Shown piece by piece: positions 9,118-18,449 of a stretch of DNA of 64,000 bases (the first letter of the stretch is position 1; each line of letters opens with the position of its first letter). Where the stretch lies: assembly GCF_028890115.1 (NCBI RefSeq), contig NZ_JARCJD010000001.1, positions 248,001 through 312,000 on the forward strand. Reading direction: 5' to 3'. Origin of the DNA: Phaeobacter sp. QD34_24. GTDB lineage: Bacteria; Pseudomonadota; Alphaproteobacteria; Rhodobacterales; Rhodobacteraceae. The notes under the pieces were generated by a model, which had not been told where the DNA came from, searched no databases, and saw nothing but the letters and a program-made list of their open reading frames with translations. The translations under genes were made by a program, and so were the position numbers.

Positions 9118-9866
9118 CCGAGTGTTGCAAGTGCCGGGAAGGTTTCCAATAGCCACCAGGAGAAGGTGGAGAATAGCCCGGTCACCAGCATGATGCCGAC
9201 GAACAGCAACAGCCCGCCCATGATTTTCTCGATCAGCCCCATGTGACGCTTCATCCGGTTCATCAGCGCCATGGAGCGGTTGAGGAAGATCGCCGCCAGG
9301 AGGAAGGGAACGCCCAGCCCCAGCGCATAGACGCCCAGCAGCAGCGTGCCCCGGCTGACAGAGGCCTCAGATGCCGCCAGCGAAAGGATCGCGCCCAGTT
9401 GCGGCCCAATGCAAGGCGTCCAGCCAAAGGCAAAGGCCAGGCCCAGTACATAGGCGCCCACGGCCGATCCACCGGATTCCCCGGCATTCATGCGCGCTTC
9501 GCGATCCAGGATCGGGATGCGGAAGACCGACAGGAAATGCAGGCCGAAGACGATCACCACGACGCCGGATACCTTGGCGAAGACCTCCTGATTCTGCAGC
9601 ACGAAGGCGCCAAAGGCAGACGCGGTGAACCCCAAGAGCAGAAACACCGTGGACAGCCCCAGCACGAAGAATAGCGCTGAGACGATGACCTTGCGCCGCG
9701 CGGTGTCCGTGCCTTGCATCTCGCCGATGGTGACACCGCTCATATAGGCCAGATAGGGCGGCACGATGGGCAGCACACAGGGCGACAGAAAGCTGATAAG
9801 CCCGGCCATCAGCGCCACGAACATGGCAGGAATCAGTCCTGCGTCGATGATCTCAATTCCAAACAT
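9114..9866 (-). CDS. ccdA: Cytochrome c biogenesis protein CcdA (thiol-disulfide electron transporter)
   Basis: A 250-residue six-helix membrane protein of the CcdA/DsbD-beta family. The paired redox cysteines are visible in LSPCVLPIVPPYLAY (first helix) and GWTPCIGPQLGAIL (fourth helix). It passes electrons from cytoplasmic thioredoxin to periplasmic thiol proteins used in cytochrome c maturation. The ATG at 9866 is preceded closely by GAGGG; a GTG at 9875 is also possible and would add three residues. It is divergent from a TusA-like gene, fitting a sulfur or redox theme. Confidence 0.93.
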   Translation of the reverse strand: MFGIEIIDAGLIPAMFVALMAGLISFLSPCVLPIVPPYLAYMSGVTIGEMQGTDTARRKVIVSALFFVLGLSTVFLLLGFTASAFGAFVLQNQEVFAKVSGVVVIVFGLHFLSVFRIPILDREARMNAGESGGSAVGAYVLGLAFAFGWTPCIGPQLGAILSLAASEASVSRGTLLLGVYALGLGVPFLLAAIFLNRSMALMNRMKRHMGLIEKIMGGLLLFVGIMLVTGLFSTFSWWLLETFPALATLG

Positions 9867-9959
9867 ATCCCTCACTTAGACCAGCCGCAGCCAAAGGTCA
9901 CGGGGACCTGCGGTCACATCCTTGTGGACAGACTGTGAGTGCGGGATTATCTCAGGGCC

Positions 9960-10193
9960 ATGAGCAACGAGACCACGACCCTGGACGCCATTGGCCTCCT
10001 CTGCCCCCTGCCCGTATTGAAGGCCCGCAAGCGGCTGAAATCGCTTGCGCCAGGCGATGTCCTGACCGTGCTGGCCGATGATCCGGCGGCCATTGTGGAT
10101 GTCCCCCATTTCTGCGCCGAAGCGGGGCATGACTTCCTGGGACAAAGCGACGGTTCGGACCACCAGATCTACCGGATTCGCAAGGGCGGCTGA
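9960..10193 (+). CDS. TusA-like sulfurtransferase
   Basis: A 77-residue protein of the TusA/YeeD/SirA family. The defining Cys-Pro-x-Pro motif is at 15-18 (LLCPLPVLKARK), followed by the conserved PGDVLTVLADDP and a C-terminal strand. Such proteins accept persulfide sulfur on the cysteine and pass it on for tRNA thiolation or other sulfur trafficking. The start at 9960 was chosen because the residues before it in the longer frame lie outside the family. A dedicated sulfur-oxidation cluster is not present, so the partner is unknown. Confidence 0.88.
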   Translation: MSNETTTLDAIGLLCPLPVLKARKRLKSLAPGDVLTVLADDPAAIVDVPHFCAEAGHDFLGQSDGSDHQIYRIRKGG

Positions 10194-10217
10194 CGCGGGC
10201 CAGTCCGGGGGCGGGTT

Positions 10218-10616
10218 TCAGGGCAGCGGGTTCACCGCGCCTTCTGGCAGGGCCTCTGTGTCTTGGCTGAAAACATTGATCCAAGCCCCCTCAGCACGCT
10301 TCCAGATTGAACTGACATACATGGCCTGCTCCACCTCGTCCCCGGGGCGATGATAGGCGGCCCGATAGGCCAGCAGCGCGCAATCCGGAGCCAGGGCCAT
10401 GACCCGCGCCTGCGACAGGGTGAAGCGCGCAACGGTCGGCCCGTCTGCCAGCTGGGCGCAATGGGCGTCTCGCCCTGCAAACCCGCTGGGATAGACGCCC
10501 AGAAACGCAGGGTGAAGCGCCGCCCGGTCTGCCGCTGCATCGCCCCTTTGCAGAGCTCGCCAGACAGCGGTTTCACAGCCCAGAAGATCCTGCAACAGAT
10601 CGTCGTCATCAACCAT
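10218..10616 (-). CDS. DUF4440/NTF2-like protein
   Basis: A 132-residue protein resembling the DUF4440 branch of the NTF2 fold: an N-terminal helix (LLQDLLGCETAVWRALQRGD), an LHPAFLGVYPSG loop, and a C-terminal half with RVMALAPDCALLAYRAAY and SSIWKRAEGAWINVFSQDTEAL. I start it at the ATG at 10616; the longer open frame reads into the rne 3' region and is a shadow. It lies downstream of rne on the same strand, beyond a strong terminator, so it probably has its own promoter. Function unknown. Confidence 0.75.
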   Translation of the reverse strand: MVDDDDLLQDLLGCETAVWRALQRGDAAADRAALHPAFLGVYPSGFAGRDAHCAQLADGPTVARFTLSQARVMALAPDCALLAYRAAYHRPGDEVEQAMYVSSIWKRAEGAWINVFSQDTEALPEGAVNPLP

Positions 10617-10628
10617 GGGGTTTCGCTC

Positions 10629-10661
10629 CAAAAGAAAAGGCGGCCCGCAGGACCGCCTTTT
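10629..10661 (-). terminator. Intrinsic terminator after RNase E gene
   Basis: AAAAGGCGG and CCGCCTTTT arms (10635-10643 and 10653-10661) form a 9-bp stem with a 9-base loop. On the minus strand it is followed by a T-rich run. It sits 10 bases past the rne stop. The flanking A and T runs could also work on the other strand. Confidence 0.8.
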
Positions 10662-10671
10662 GTTCCGTTTA

Positions 10672-13671
10672 TCAGCCGCCCAGCGACCACCAGCCGCGGC
10701 GCTTTGGCTTGGGCGGGCTGTCCGGCTCCGCCTCAGGCGCGGGTTCCGCATCAGCCGTGGCCAGTTCCGGCTCGGCAACCTCGGCGGCCTCAGGCTCGGC
10801 CTCAGCTTCCGGTTCGGGCTCCACGTCCTGATCAGAGGCTTGCGCCGCATCTTCGACGCCCCCCTCCGGTTCGGAGATCTCTTCGACTTGCGGCTCTGCG
10901 GCCTCAGCTTCGGCAGGCTCTGCCTCCGCCACCTCAGGCTCTGCCTCGGAGACCTCGGCTACAGCGTCCTGCGGCGCGTCGGCTACGGGGGCTTCCTCAG
11001 CCGGGGTTTCGGCTTCGGCAGCCTCCTCGACAGGGGTCTCTTGCGCAGGTGCAGCCGTGTCTTCCTCTGCCGCCTCTGCGGGTTCGGCCTCTGCTGCCTC
11101 GGTTTCCGCGTCCTTGTCGGTCGATTTGCGGCTGCGGCTGCGGCGCTTGCGGGTGCGCTTCTTGGGCTTGTCTTCGGCCTCCGGCGTGGCCTCTTCGCCG
11201 TCGCTCACCTCTTCCGAACCATCAGCCTGACCTTCTGTGGCCTGACCTTCGGCGGCCTGAGCCTCCTGTTCGGATACCTCAGACGGCTCAGCGGTGGCCT
11301 CACCCTCGTCCGACTTGTCGTCAGAGCCGTTCTCTTCCGACCCGTTCTCGCCGTTGCCCCCTTCGGAGGAGCCGGACTTGCGGCGACGGCGACGACGGCG
11401 CTTGCGCTTGGGCTTGGCCTCGCCGTCACCCTCGGGCTGTGCTTCCTCTGCCTCAGTGACGACGGCCTCGGACGCGGTTTCATCAGCATCCACCTCATCC
11501 ATGATCGAGGTGTCGACCGAAACCACCGGTGCAGTGGCCGCGGGCACGGTGCGGGACGCGGTTTTGAACTTCTCCAGCTCGAAATCGGGGCTGATCAGAT
11601 GCACGTCGCCCTCGATCCGCACCGACATGCCGTAGCGGGTTTCGATCTGGGCGATATGATCTCGCTTCTGGTTCATCAGGTAGTTGGCGATCGCCACCGG
11701 GCATTTCACCAGAACCTCGCGCGAGCGACGGCGGGTGCCCTCCTCTTCGATCTGGCGCAGGATCGACAGCGCCAGGGAATCGTCCGAGCGGATCAGGCCG
11801 GTGCCATGACAATGGGGGCAAGGTGCCGTTGTCGCCTCGATCATGCCGGGGCGCAGGCGTTGACGCGACATCTCCATCAGGCCGAAACCGGAAATCCGGC
11901 CCACCTGGATGCGGGCGCGATCGGTCTTCAGCTTGTCCTTCATGCGCTTTTCGACGGCCGCATTGTTCTTGCGCTCGTCCATGTCGATGAAGTCGATCAC
12001 GATCAGCCCGGCAAGGTCGCGCAGGCGCAACTGGCGGGCCACCTCTTCGGCGGCCTCCAGGTTGGTCTTGAGCGCGGTTTCCTCGATCGAGGCTTCCTTG
12101 GTGGCACGGCCGGAGTTCACATCGATGGCCACCAGGGCCTCGGTCACGCCGATCACGATATAGCCGCCTGATTTCAGCTGCACCGTCGGGTTGAACATGC
12201 CGGCCAGGTAGCTTTCCACCTGGTAGCGCGCAAAGAGCGGCAGCGCTTCGTTGTAGTTCTTCACGTTCTTGGCGTGGGACGGCATGATCATCTTCATGAA
12301 GTCCTTGGCGATGCGGTAGCCGCGCTCGCCCTCCACCAGAACCTCGTCAATCTCGCGGTTGTACAGGTCGCGGATCGAGCGTTTGATCAGGTCGCCTTCT
12401 TCATAGATCTTGGCCGGTGCGATGGATTTCAGCGTCAGCTCGCGGATCTGCTCCCACAGGCGTTGCAGGTATTCATAGTCACGTTTGATCTCGGCCTTGG
12501 TCCGTTTGGCGCCTGCGGTGCGCACGATCAGGCCGGCGCCCTTGGGCACGTCGATCTCGGTGGCGATGTCCTTCAGTTTCTTGCGGTCGGCTGCATTGGT
12601 AATCTTGCGGCTGATGCCGCCGCCCCGGGCGGTATTGGGCATCAACACGCAGTAACGGCCCGCCAGCGACAGGTAGGTGGTCAGAGCCGCGCCCTTGTTG
12701 CCGCGCTCTTCCTTGACGACCTGCACCAGAAGAACCTGGCGCACCTTGATGACTTCCTGGATCTTGTAGCGACGCGGGCGCGGTTTGCGCGGCGGACGAA
12801 TGTCCTCGCTGTCATCGTCATCGGCAACGGATTCGATGTTCTCATCCTTGGATGCCGCATCGGGTTGCTTTTGCGCATCGTCATCGTCGGACTCGTCGGT
12901 CTCGTCCTCTTGCGCGTCACCGTCGTCACCCGCATCCGCCGTCGTCTCCTCGGCCGAAGTGTCGTCCTCGGCTGCAGCCTCTTCGGCAGTCTCTGCTTCG
13001 GCGGCGTCGGCGGTTTCCTCGTCGGAGGACGTGTCATCGGAGGCGGTCTCTGCTGCGCTCTCGACGCTGCCCTCTTCCCCTTCCGGCTCTTCCACCGGGG
13101 TTTCACCGACACGCTCCATCGGCGAGGTCCCTTCGGGCACCTCGGCAAGAGTCGCATCCGCTACGGATTCATCCGCAGTCAGATCGATGGTCTCCATGCC
13201 GGCGATCTCGCCGCCCTGGTCAAGCTGGGCCTCGTCCACCTCGGGCTGCGCGACCTCCTTGGTCTCCACCGCATCGGCCGACGTCGTCTTTGCGGCCTTG
13301 CTGCGCGAGGACTTCCGGCTGCGCGAGCGTGAGCGGGAGGGCTTTTCCTCTTCGGCCTCGTCGCGGGCGCGCATCGCCTCGGCATAGGCGCGTTCTTCCT
13401 CCATCAGCGCCTCGCGGTCGGCGACGGGGATCTGATAGTAATCGGGATGGATCTCGGAAAAGGCGAGGAAACCATGGCGATTGCCGCCATAGTCCACAAA
13501 AGCCGCCTGAAGCGACGGTTCGACCCGTGTTACCTTTGCGAGATAGATATTGCCGGCAAGCTGGCGTTTGTTTTCGGATTCAAAATCGAATTCTTCAACC
13601 TTGTTTCCGTCAACCACCACGACGCGGGTCTCTTCCGCGTGGGTGGCATCGATAAGCATCTTCTTGGCCAT
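10672..13671 (-). CDS. rne: Ribonuclease E (RNase E/G family)
   Basis: A 999-residue endoribonuclease for mRNA decay and rRNA processing. The N-terminal S1 domain begins at MAKKMLIDATHAEE and is interrupted after the EIHPDYYQIP segment by an acidic insertion of roughly 180 residues rich in E, D, A and S. The catalytic core follows: VAIDVNSG (aspartate about 516) and DFIDMDE (about 559). The Zn-link cysteines are in CPHCHGTG (about 617). The C-terminal 300 residues are low complexity, mixing acidic and R/K-rich tracts, a scaffold type known for degradosome assembly. I use the ATG at 13671; a longer frame to 13887 lacks homology. The long upstream region may carry autoregulatory leader sequence. 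Confidence 0.96.
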   Translation of the reverse strand: MAKKMLIDATHAEETRVVVVDGNKVEEFDFESENKRQLAGNIYLAKVTRVEPSLQAAFVDYGGNRHGFLAFSEIHPDYYQIPVADREALMEEERAYAEAMRARDEAEEEKPSRSRSRSRKSSRSKAAKTTSADAVETKEVAQPEVDEAQLDQGGEIAGMETIDLTADESVADATLAEVPEGTSPMERVGETPVEEPEGEEGSVESAAETASDDTSSDEETADAAEAETAEEAAAEDDTSAEETTADAGDDGDAQEDETDESDDDDAQKQPDAASKDENIESVADDDDSEDIRPPRKPRPRRYKIQEVIKVRQVLLVQVVKEERGNKGAALTTYLSLAGRYCVLMPNTARGGGISRKITNAADRKKLKDIATEIDVPKGAGLIVRTAGAKRTKAEIKRDYEYLQRLWEQIRELTLKSIAPAKIYEEGDLIKRSIRDLYNREIDEVLVEGERGYRIAKDFMKMIMPSHAKNVKNYNEALPLFARYQVESYLAGMFNPTVQLKSGGYIVIGVTEALVAIDVNSGRATKEASIEETALKTNLEAAEEVARQLRLRDLAGLIVIDFIDMDERKNNAAVEKRMKDKLKTDRARIQVGRISGFGLMEMSRQRLRPGMIEATTAPCPHCHGTGLIRSDDSLALSILRQIEEEGTRRRSREVLVKCPVAIANYLMNQKRDHIAQIETRYGMSVRIEGDVHLISPDFELEKFKTASRTVPAATAPVVSVDTSIMDEVDADETASEAVVTEAEEAQPEGDGEAKPKRKRRRRRRRKSGSSEGGNGENGSEENGSDDKSDEGEATAEPSEVSEQEAQAAEGQATEGQADGSEEVSDGEEATPEAEDKPKKRTRKRRSRSRKSTDKDAETEAAEAEPAEAAEEDTAAPAQETPVEEAAEAETPAEEAPVADAPQDAVAEVSEAEPEVAEAEPAEAEAAEPQVEEISEPEGGVEDAAQASDQDVEPEPEAEAEPEAAEVAEPELATADAEPAPEAEPDSPPKPKRRGWWSLGG

Positions 13672-14273
13672 GTGTCCTTGGTGCACCTGCCCAGTGCAAA
13701 CGAAAACCCTCCCTGTCCAGGGGGGAGCGCATGTCTTGGGGGGCGTCTTGTCAGGGCGATATGAGACGTCGCACCGCAGGAGAGGATCCCGGAACGTCTG
13801 TCCGGCCCTTTGTCCTGTATGCTCTTCGCTCGCGCGCGCGTCATCGCGGTTCTTCTCCGACAGGTGGGATGTCCCGAACCCTGCCATGTTATTCCTTCCC
13901 GGATATCCCGGAAGAGGTGTTAGGCTGCCCCGTTTTCCGGGGCAAATCGGTCTGCGTCAGCCTTCTCGGATCATGCCGGACAAAAGCGCAACGCAGCGAA
14001 TCTCATCTGGGGACGTGCATCCAAGGCACGTATATCCCGCATTTTCAGCATAAGGCCTGTCGCCGGGAAATGACAATGGGCATTCGCAACAGGCAGTCGT
14101 GAAACTGTAAACTATTCTTCCATAGGCGGTATTCGTTAACAAATGCCGCCTGCTTTCGCATCGCAGAGGTCGCTGTGCGGGGTGCGCAGGTGGATGGGAC
14201 ACTCAGAAAAGGGTCAGCACCCTGAACCGATGCACCGGTTTCAAAACCACCAGTCAGCTTTCAGAAGCGGTGT
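13672..14273. other. RNase E leader and dctD downstream region, no gene
   Basis: About 600 bases without a convincing gene. Transcription of rne (minus strand) must start here, so part of it is the 5' untranslated region; in other bacteria the rne leader mediates autoregulation by RNase E. A hairpin with GGCGGTAT/ATGCCGCC arms lies near 14126-14151. Short open frames (for example 13957-14202, minus) have no recognisable family or start signal. Confidence 0.5.
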
Positions 14274-15611
14274 TCAGCCCAGGTAGTCGGAGCGCTGCAA
14301 GCCGTATTTGGCCATCTTCTCGTTCAGGGTTCGGCGCGGCAGGCACAGTTCGTCCATCACCGATGCGATGGAGCCCTTGTGGCGCCGCATGGTATTGTCG
14401 ATCAGCATCCGCTCAAAGGCTTCGACATATTCCTTCAGAGGCTTGCCTTCGGTGGTCATCACCGGCTGCATTTCCTCGTGATCGGACATCAGGAGCGAGG
14501 CAATGGTGCCAGAGCCGCGCCGCGATTGCAGCACCGCGCGCTCGGCCACGTTGATCAACTGGCGCACATTGCCCGGCCAGGGCGCCTGCAGCAGCTGTGC
14601 CGCCCCCTGCGCGGTGACCTGCGGCGCATCGCAGCCATATTCCTCGGAAAATTGTTCGCTGAAGCGGGTGAAAAGCGTCAGGATATCCTCGCCGCGCTGG
14701 CGCAGGGGCGGCACGGTGATGCGCAGGGCCGCCAGGCGATAGAACAGATCCGGGCGCAGGGCATCCTCGCAGGTCTTGCCCGCTTCCTGCAGGTTGGAGA
14801 TCGCGATGATCCGGGTTTCGCCCGGTGTGCCCTGCTCGTTGATCACGCTCAGCAGCTTGGCCTGCAGGGGTTCGCTCAGCGCCTCGATATCCTCGAGGAC
14901 GAGGGTGCCGCCGCGCGCCTCTTCGATGGCGGGCAGCAGGCTGTCCTCGGGCTGCATCGGGCCGAACAGGCGCTTTGCCAGCGCGTCCTCTTCCAGCGCC
15001 GCACAGGAGATCAGCACGAACTTCCGGCCCGCCCGGCTGCCAACTGCATGCAGCGCATGGGCCACCAGGGTCTTGCCCGTGCCGGTTTCACCATCGATCA
15101 GCACATGGCCGTCGGCCTGCCCCAGATCCAGGATATCCTCGCGCAGGCGATCCATCACCGGGCTCATCCCGATGAGTTTCTTCATGATCTGGCCGCCATC
15201 CGACAACTCGCGCCGCAGCGCCCGGTTATCCAGCGTCAGGCGGCGGGAATTGGTGGCACGTTTCGCCAGTTCCGACATGCGATCCGGATTGAAGGGCTTT
15301 TCCAGGAAGTCAAAGGCGCCGACCCGCATTGCCTCGACCGCCATGGGCACATCGCCATGGCCGGTGATCATGATCACCGGCAGGGCGCTGTCGCTGCCCA
15401 TCAGTTTCTTCAGGAACTGCATGCCATCCATCCCCGGCATCTTGATGTCGGAGATGACGATACCGGGGTAATCCGATCCCAGCACCTTCAGCGCATCCTC
15501 GGCGCTGGCAAAGGTTTCGGTGTCATAGCCAGAGAGGGCCAGCCATTGGCTGATCGACTGGCGCATATCCTGTTCATCGTCCACGATTGCGATTTTCATA
15601 GCCTGTGCCAT
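14274..15611 (-). CDS. dctD: DctD-type response regulator lacking the GAFTGA loop
   Basis: A 445-residue response regulator. The receiver domain (1-115) has acidic residues DDE at 11-13, phospho-aspartate at about 55 (VISDIKMPG) and lysine at about 105. The AAA+ domain (about 145-360) has Walker A GETGTGKT (174-181). Its Walker B reads LVLED where LFLDE is usual. The region that normally holds GAFTGA is replaced by FGPMQPEDSLLP (216-227), so the sigma-54 contact loop is absent. Arginine-finger and sensor II segments (RPDLFYRL, WPGNVRQL) are kept. A Fis-type helix-turn-helix ends the protein. With dctB upstream it forms a two-component system, classically for C4-dicarboxylate uptake. The missing loop suggests sigma-54-independent action. 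Confidence 0.9.
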   Translation of the reverse strand: MAQAMKIAIVDDEQDMRQSISQWLALSGYDTETFASAEDALKVLGSDYPGIVISDIKMPGMDGMQFLKKLMGSDSALPVIMITGHGDVPMAVEAMRVGAFDFLEKPFNPDRMSELAKRATNSRRLTLDNRALRRELSDGGQIMKKLIGMSPVMDRLREDILDLGQADGHVLIDGETGTGKTLVAHALHAVGSRAGRKFVLISCAALEEDALAKRLFGPMQPEDSLLPAIEEARGGTLVLEDIEALSEPLQAKLLSVINEQGTPGETRIIAISNLQEAGKTCEDALRPDLFYRLAALRITVPPLRQRGEDILTLFTRFSEQFSEEYGCDAPQVTAQGAAQLLQAPWPGNVRQLINVAERAVLQSRRGSGTIASLLMSDHEEMQPVMTTEGKPLKEYVEAFERMLIDNTMRRHKGSIASVMDELCLPRRTLNEKMAKYGLQRSDYLG

Positions 15612-15637
15612 GAGGGCCTCTCCATTTGTCTCCCCGC

Positions 15638-17434
15638 CTATTCGGCGGCTTCGATCGCGTCCACCAGGATCGGCAATTGCATTTCAAACACGGCACCGCC
15701 GTTCTGCCCGTTGCGCGCGATCAACCGCCCGCCAAGGTCGTTTACGATCCCCGAGGAAATCGCAAGCCCCAAGCCAACCCCGTCACCGGGCTGTTTGGTG
15801 GTGTAGAAAGGTTCGAACAGGTTGTCGAAATCCTTGATGCCCGCGCCATTGTCCCGCACCGACAGGGTCGCTGTTTCACCGGCGGCCAGCAGGATCTCCA
15901 CTTCCGGGTCGTCTACAGATTTGGTGGCATCCAGCGCATTGCGCAAGAGGTTCACCATCACCTGTTCCAGCCGCATGCGGTCCCCCATCACAAAGACCGG
16001 CTCATCCGGCAAAATTCGGGTGATCTTCACCTGCCGCTGGCGCAGTTGCGGCTCCATCATCGACAGTGACGACGCCAGCGCATCCCCCATGTTCACAGGG
16101 GCAAAGGCATCGCCTGCCTTGCGGGCATAGGATTTCAGCTGCCGGGTGATGGCGCCCATCCGCTCGATCAGGTCATCGATGCGCCCGAAGGAGGCCAGCG
16201 CCTCTTCGGGGCGGTTGCGATTGAGCAAAAGCCGGGCACCGGCAAGATAGGTCTTCATCGCCGCCAGGGGCTGATTCAGCTCGTGACTGACGGCCGCAGA
16301 CATCTCTCCCAATGCGGCCAGTTTCGAGCTTTGCGCCAGGCTCTGTTCGGCCACGGCAAGGGTCTCCTGCACTCGCTCCCGCTCGGCGATTTCCCGCTGC
16401 AGGCGGGCGTTCAATACGCGAAGCTCTGCCGACTCGCGCTGGAACAGCGCCATGCGCAGCGCCGTCTTGCGGCTGAGGGCATAAAAGGCCAGCGCCAGCA
16501 GGATGGCGAAACCCATGATTTCAAGCGCCAGGACCGCGTTCACCTTCTCCCGGATCGAGGCATAGGTGGTAAAGGAGGTCAGCCGCCAGCCCTGAAACGG
16601 CACCCGGGTTTCCAGCCGCATCACCGCCTCACCCTGCAGGTAGGCATCGGCCGGCAGAACCGTCCAATCGGCGGTCGCGCGAATGGCGCGCTGGATGGCC
16701 CCTTCCGGGGTCTGAACCTTCAGCGCGTCCCCCTCTTCCTTGCCGCGCCAGCGTGCCTCGGTCGCAAGCACCACCCGGCCGGTGCTGTCGCTGACCATCA
16801 CCGCATCGGAAATCCCGGCCCAGGCGCGTTCGAATTTCTGCAGGTCCACCTCGATCACGATGACACCCAGGGTGCCCGTGGTGTCGACCACCCGCCGCGA
16901 ATAGGTAAAACGATAGCCACCGACCTCACGCTCGATCACCGAGAACACCGTCGCCTTTGAGCGCACCGCATCCACGAAATAGGCCGCATTGCGGTGGTTT
17001 TCGCCAAGTCGGTTGCGGTTGGTGGCGGCCACGGTCCGCCCATCGCTGGCCAGAAGCATGATCGAGGCCGCGCCGATTTCCTCAACAAAGGAAATCAGCC
17101 GCTGCGTGGACAGAGAGAAATCCTTGCTTTGCAAGGCTGCGATCAGCGCCTGATCCCGCGCCAATAGCTGAGGCACGATGGCATGGCGGCGCAATTCGCT
17201 GACCAGGTTGCCGGAGTAAAGCGCCAGGCGCAGTTCGGCCCGGTTGCGGGTGCTTTCGGTGAACCGGTCGCTGAGCATCCGGTTGGTTACCCAGACCGTG
17301 GTGCCGGCCACCACCATGAAGAGCAAAAGCGCCAGGCGCGCACGCCAGGAAATGGTCCGCGACCCCGTAGCGGAACGCGTGCCCGCGGCAGGCACGGCAG
17401 TTGGTTGTCGAGAAGGGTCAGGCGGAACACTCAT
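15638..17434 (-). CDS. dctB: DctB-type sensor histidine kinase
   Basis: A 598-residue membrane kinase. An N-terminal transmembrane helix (ARLALLLFMVVAGTTV) is followed by a periplasmic sensor of about 260 residues resembling the tandem-PAS (dCache) domain of DctB, then a second helix (VLALEIMGFAILLALAFYAL). A coiled coil leads to the HisKA domain with phospho-histidine at about 383 (AAVSHELNQPL). The ATPase domain shows the N box (NLLRNALDAT), DNGAGI and GLGLAIS. Start at 17434; a short inverted repeat (ATAGGT/ACCTAT) covers the start codon. It follows purQ by 37 bases on the same strand. No dctPQM or dctA transporter is in the window, so the ligand is inferred from family. Confidence 0.9.
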   Translation of the reverse strand: MSVPPDPSRQPTAVPAAGTRSATGSRTISWRARLALLLFMVVAGTTVWVTNRMLSDRFTESTRNRAELRLALYSGNLVSELRRHAIVPQLLARDQALIAALQSKDFSLSTQRLISFVEEIGAASIMLLASDGRTVAATNRNRLGENHRNAAYFVDAVRSKATVFSVIEREVGGYRFTYSRRVVDTTGTLGVIVIEVDLQKFERAWAGISDAVMVSDSTGRVVLATEARWRGKEEGDALKVQTPEGAIQRAIRATADWTVLPADAYLQGEAVMRLETRVPFQGWRLTSFTTYASIREKVNAVLALEIMGFAILLALAFYALSRKTALRMALFQRESAELRVLNARLQREIAERERVQETLAVAEQSLAQSSKLAALGEMSAAVSHELNQPLAAMKTYLAGARLLLNRNRPEEALASFGRIDDLIERMGAITRQLKSYARKAGDAFAPVNMGDALASSLSMMEPQLRQRQVKITRILPDEPVFVMGDRMRLEQVMVNLLRNALDATKSVDDPEVEILLAAGETATLSVRDNGAGIKDFDNLFEPFYTTKQPGDGVGLGLAISSGIVNDLGGRLIARNGQNGGAVFEMQLPILVDAIEAAE

Positions 17435-17471
17435 AGGTCTTAACCTATTGCGCCTCTCCGCCTGCCTCAAG

Positions 17472-18140
17472 TCAGGCCGTGGCGACGATACCGGTCAATG
17501 CGCGGAAGACTGCCGTTCCATCGGTGCCGCCATGGCCCTGGTCGGCGGCGCGCTCGGGATGCGGCATCATGCCCAGAACCCGGCGGTTCTCCGACAGGAT
17601 CCCGGCGATATCGGCAACCGAACCATTGGGATTGTCCACGTAAGAGAAGGCGACCCGATCCTGGTCCTTCAGCGCGGCAACGGTTTCGGCGTCGGCATAG
17701 TAGTTGCCATCGTGATGCGCGATCGGAATACCGATCACATCGCCTGCAGTGTAGCCTTCGGTAAAGACGCTATTCGTAGTCTCCACCTTCAGATCCACCG
17801 TGCGGCAGATGTATTTCAGCCCGGCATTGCGCAGCAGCGCGCCGGGCAGGATGCCGGTTTCGGTCAGGATCTGAAAGCCGTTGCAAATCCCAATGGCATA
17901 GCCGCCGCGATTTGCATGATCGACAACCGCCTGGCAGATCGGCGACTGCGCCGCGATGGCGCCGCAACGCAGGTAGTCCCCATAGGAGAACCCACCCGGA
18001 ACACCAACGATATCAACGCCTTCGGGCAGCACGCTGTCCTTGTGCCAAACCATGGAGACATCAAAACCGGCCTGTTCGAAAGCCACCGCGAGATCCCGGT
18101 CGCAGTTGGATCCCGGAAAGACAACAACCGCCGCCTTCAT
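17472..18140 (-). CDS. purQ: Phosphoribosylformylglycinamidine synthase, glutaminase subunit
   Basis: A 222-residue glutamine amidotransferase subunit of FGAM synthase, step four of purine biosynthesis. The class I triad cysteine lies in [10 protein letters not shown] (about 85), and the PGSNCDRD start and PHPERAAD end are typical. It is the small PurQ that works with separate PurS and PurL. The start at 18140 overlaps the purS stop by one base, so the two are translationally coupled. purL is not in the window. Confidence 0.97.
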   Translation of the reverse strand: MKAAVVVFPGSNCDRDLAVAFEQAGFDVSMVWHKDSVLPEGVDIVGVPGGFSYGDYLRCGAIAAQSPICQAVVDHANRGGYAIGICNGFQILTETGILPGALLRNAGLKYICRTVDLKVETTNSVFTEGYTAGDVIGIPIAHHDGNYYADAETVAALKDQDRVAFSYVDNPNGSVADIAGILSENRRVLGMMPHPERAADQGHGGTDGTAVFRALTGIVATA

Positions 18141-18370
18141 CAGACCATCTCGATGCTGTAGGATTCGATCACGGTGTTGGCGAGCAGCTTTTCGCACATC
18201 TCGGTCACATCCGCCTCGGTGGCGCCTGCGGCGAGATCCAGGTCGATCACCTTGCCCTGGCGCACGCCCTCGACCTTGTCAAAGCCCATGGCGCCAAGCG
18301 CGTGGCGCACCGCCTCGCCCTGGGGGTCCAGAACTCCGTTCTTCAGCATCACATGCACCCGTGCCTTCAT
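18140..18370 (-). CDS. purS: Phosphoribosylformylglycinamidine synthase subunit PurS
   Basis: A 76-residue PurS, the small structural subunit of the three-part FGAM synthase, which bridges PurQ and PurL. The sequence [19 protein letters not shown] is characteristic, with the expected beta-alpha-beta length. It overlaps purQ by one base and lies about 80 bases after purC on the same strand, giving the order purC-purS-purQ. Confidence 0.96.
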   Translation of the reverse strand: MKARVHVMLKNGVLDPQGEAVRHALGAMGFDKVEGVRQGKVIDLDLAAGATEADVTEMCEKLLANTVIESYSIEMV

Positions 18371-18449
18371 CGCGTCATCCCTTGGCTATTGATGGCAAAG
18401 CCCGGTGGCGGGCTTCTTGTTTCTGGTCTTGCCTGCGCAGGCCGACCGG

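Noticed and set aside
13957-14202. Possible 81-residue gene between rne and dctD
   Set aside because: No recognisable family, no ribosome binding site, and atypical composition. I treat the region as leader and spacer.
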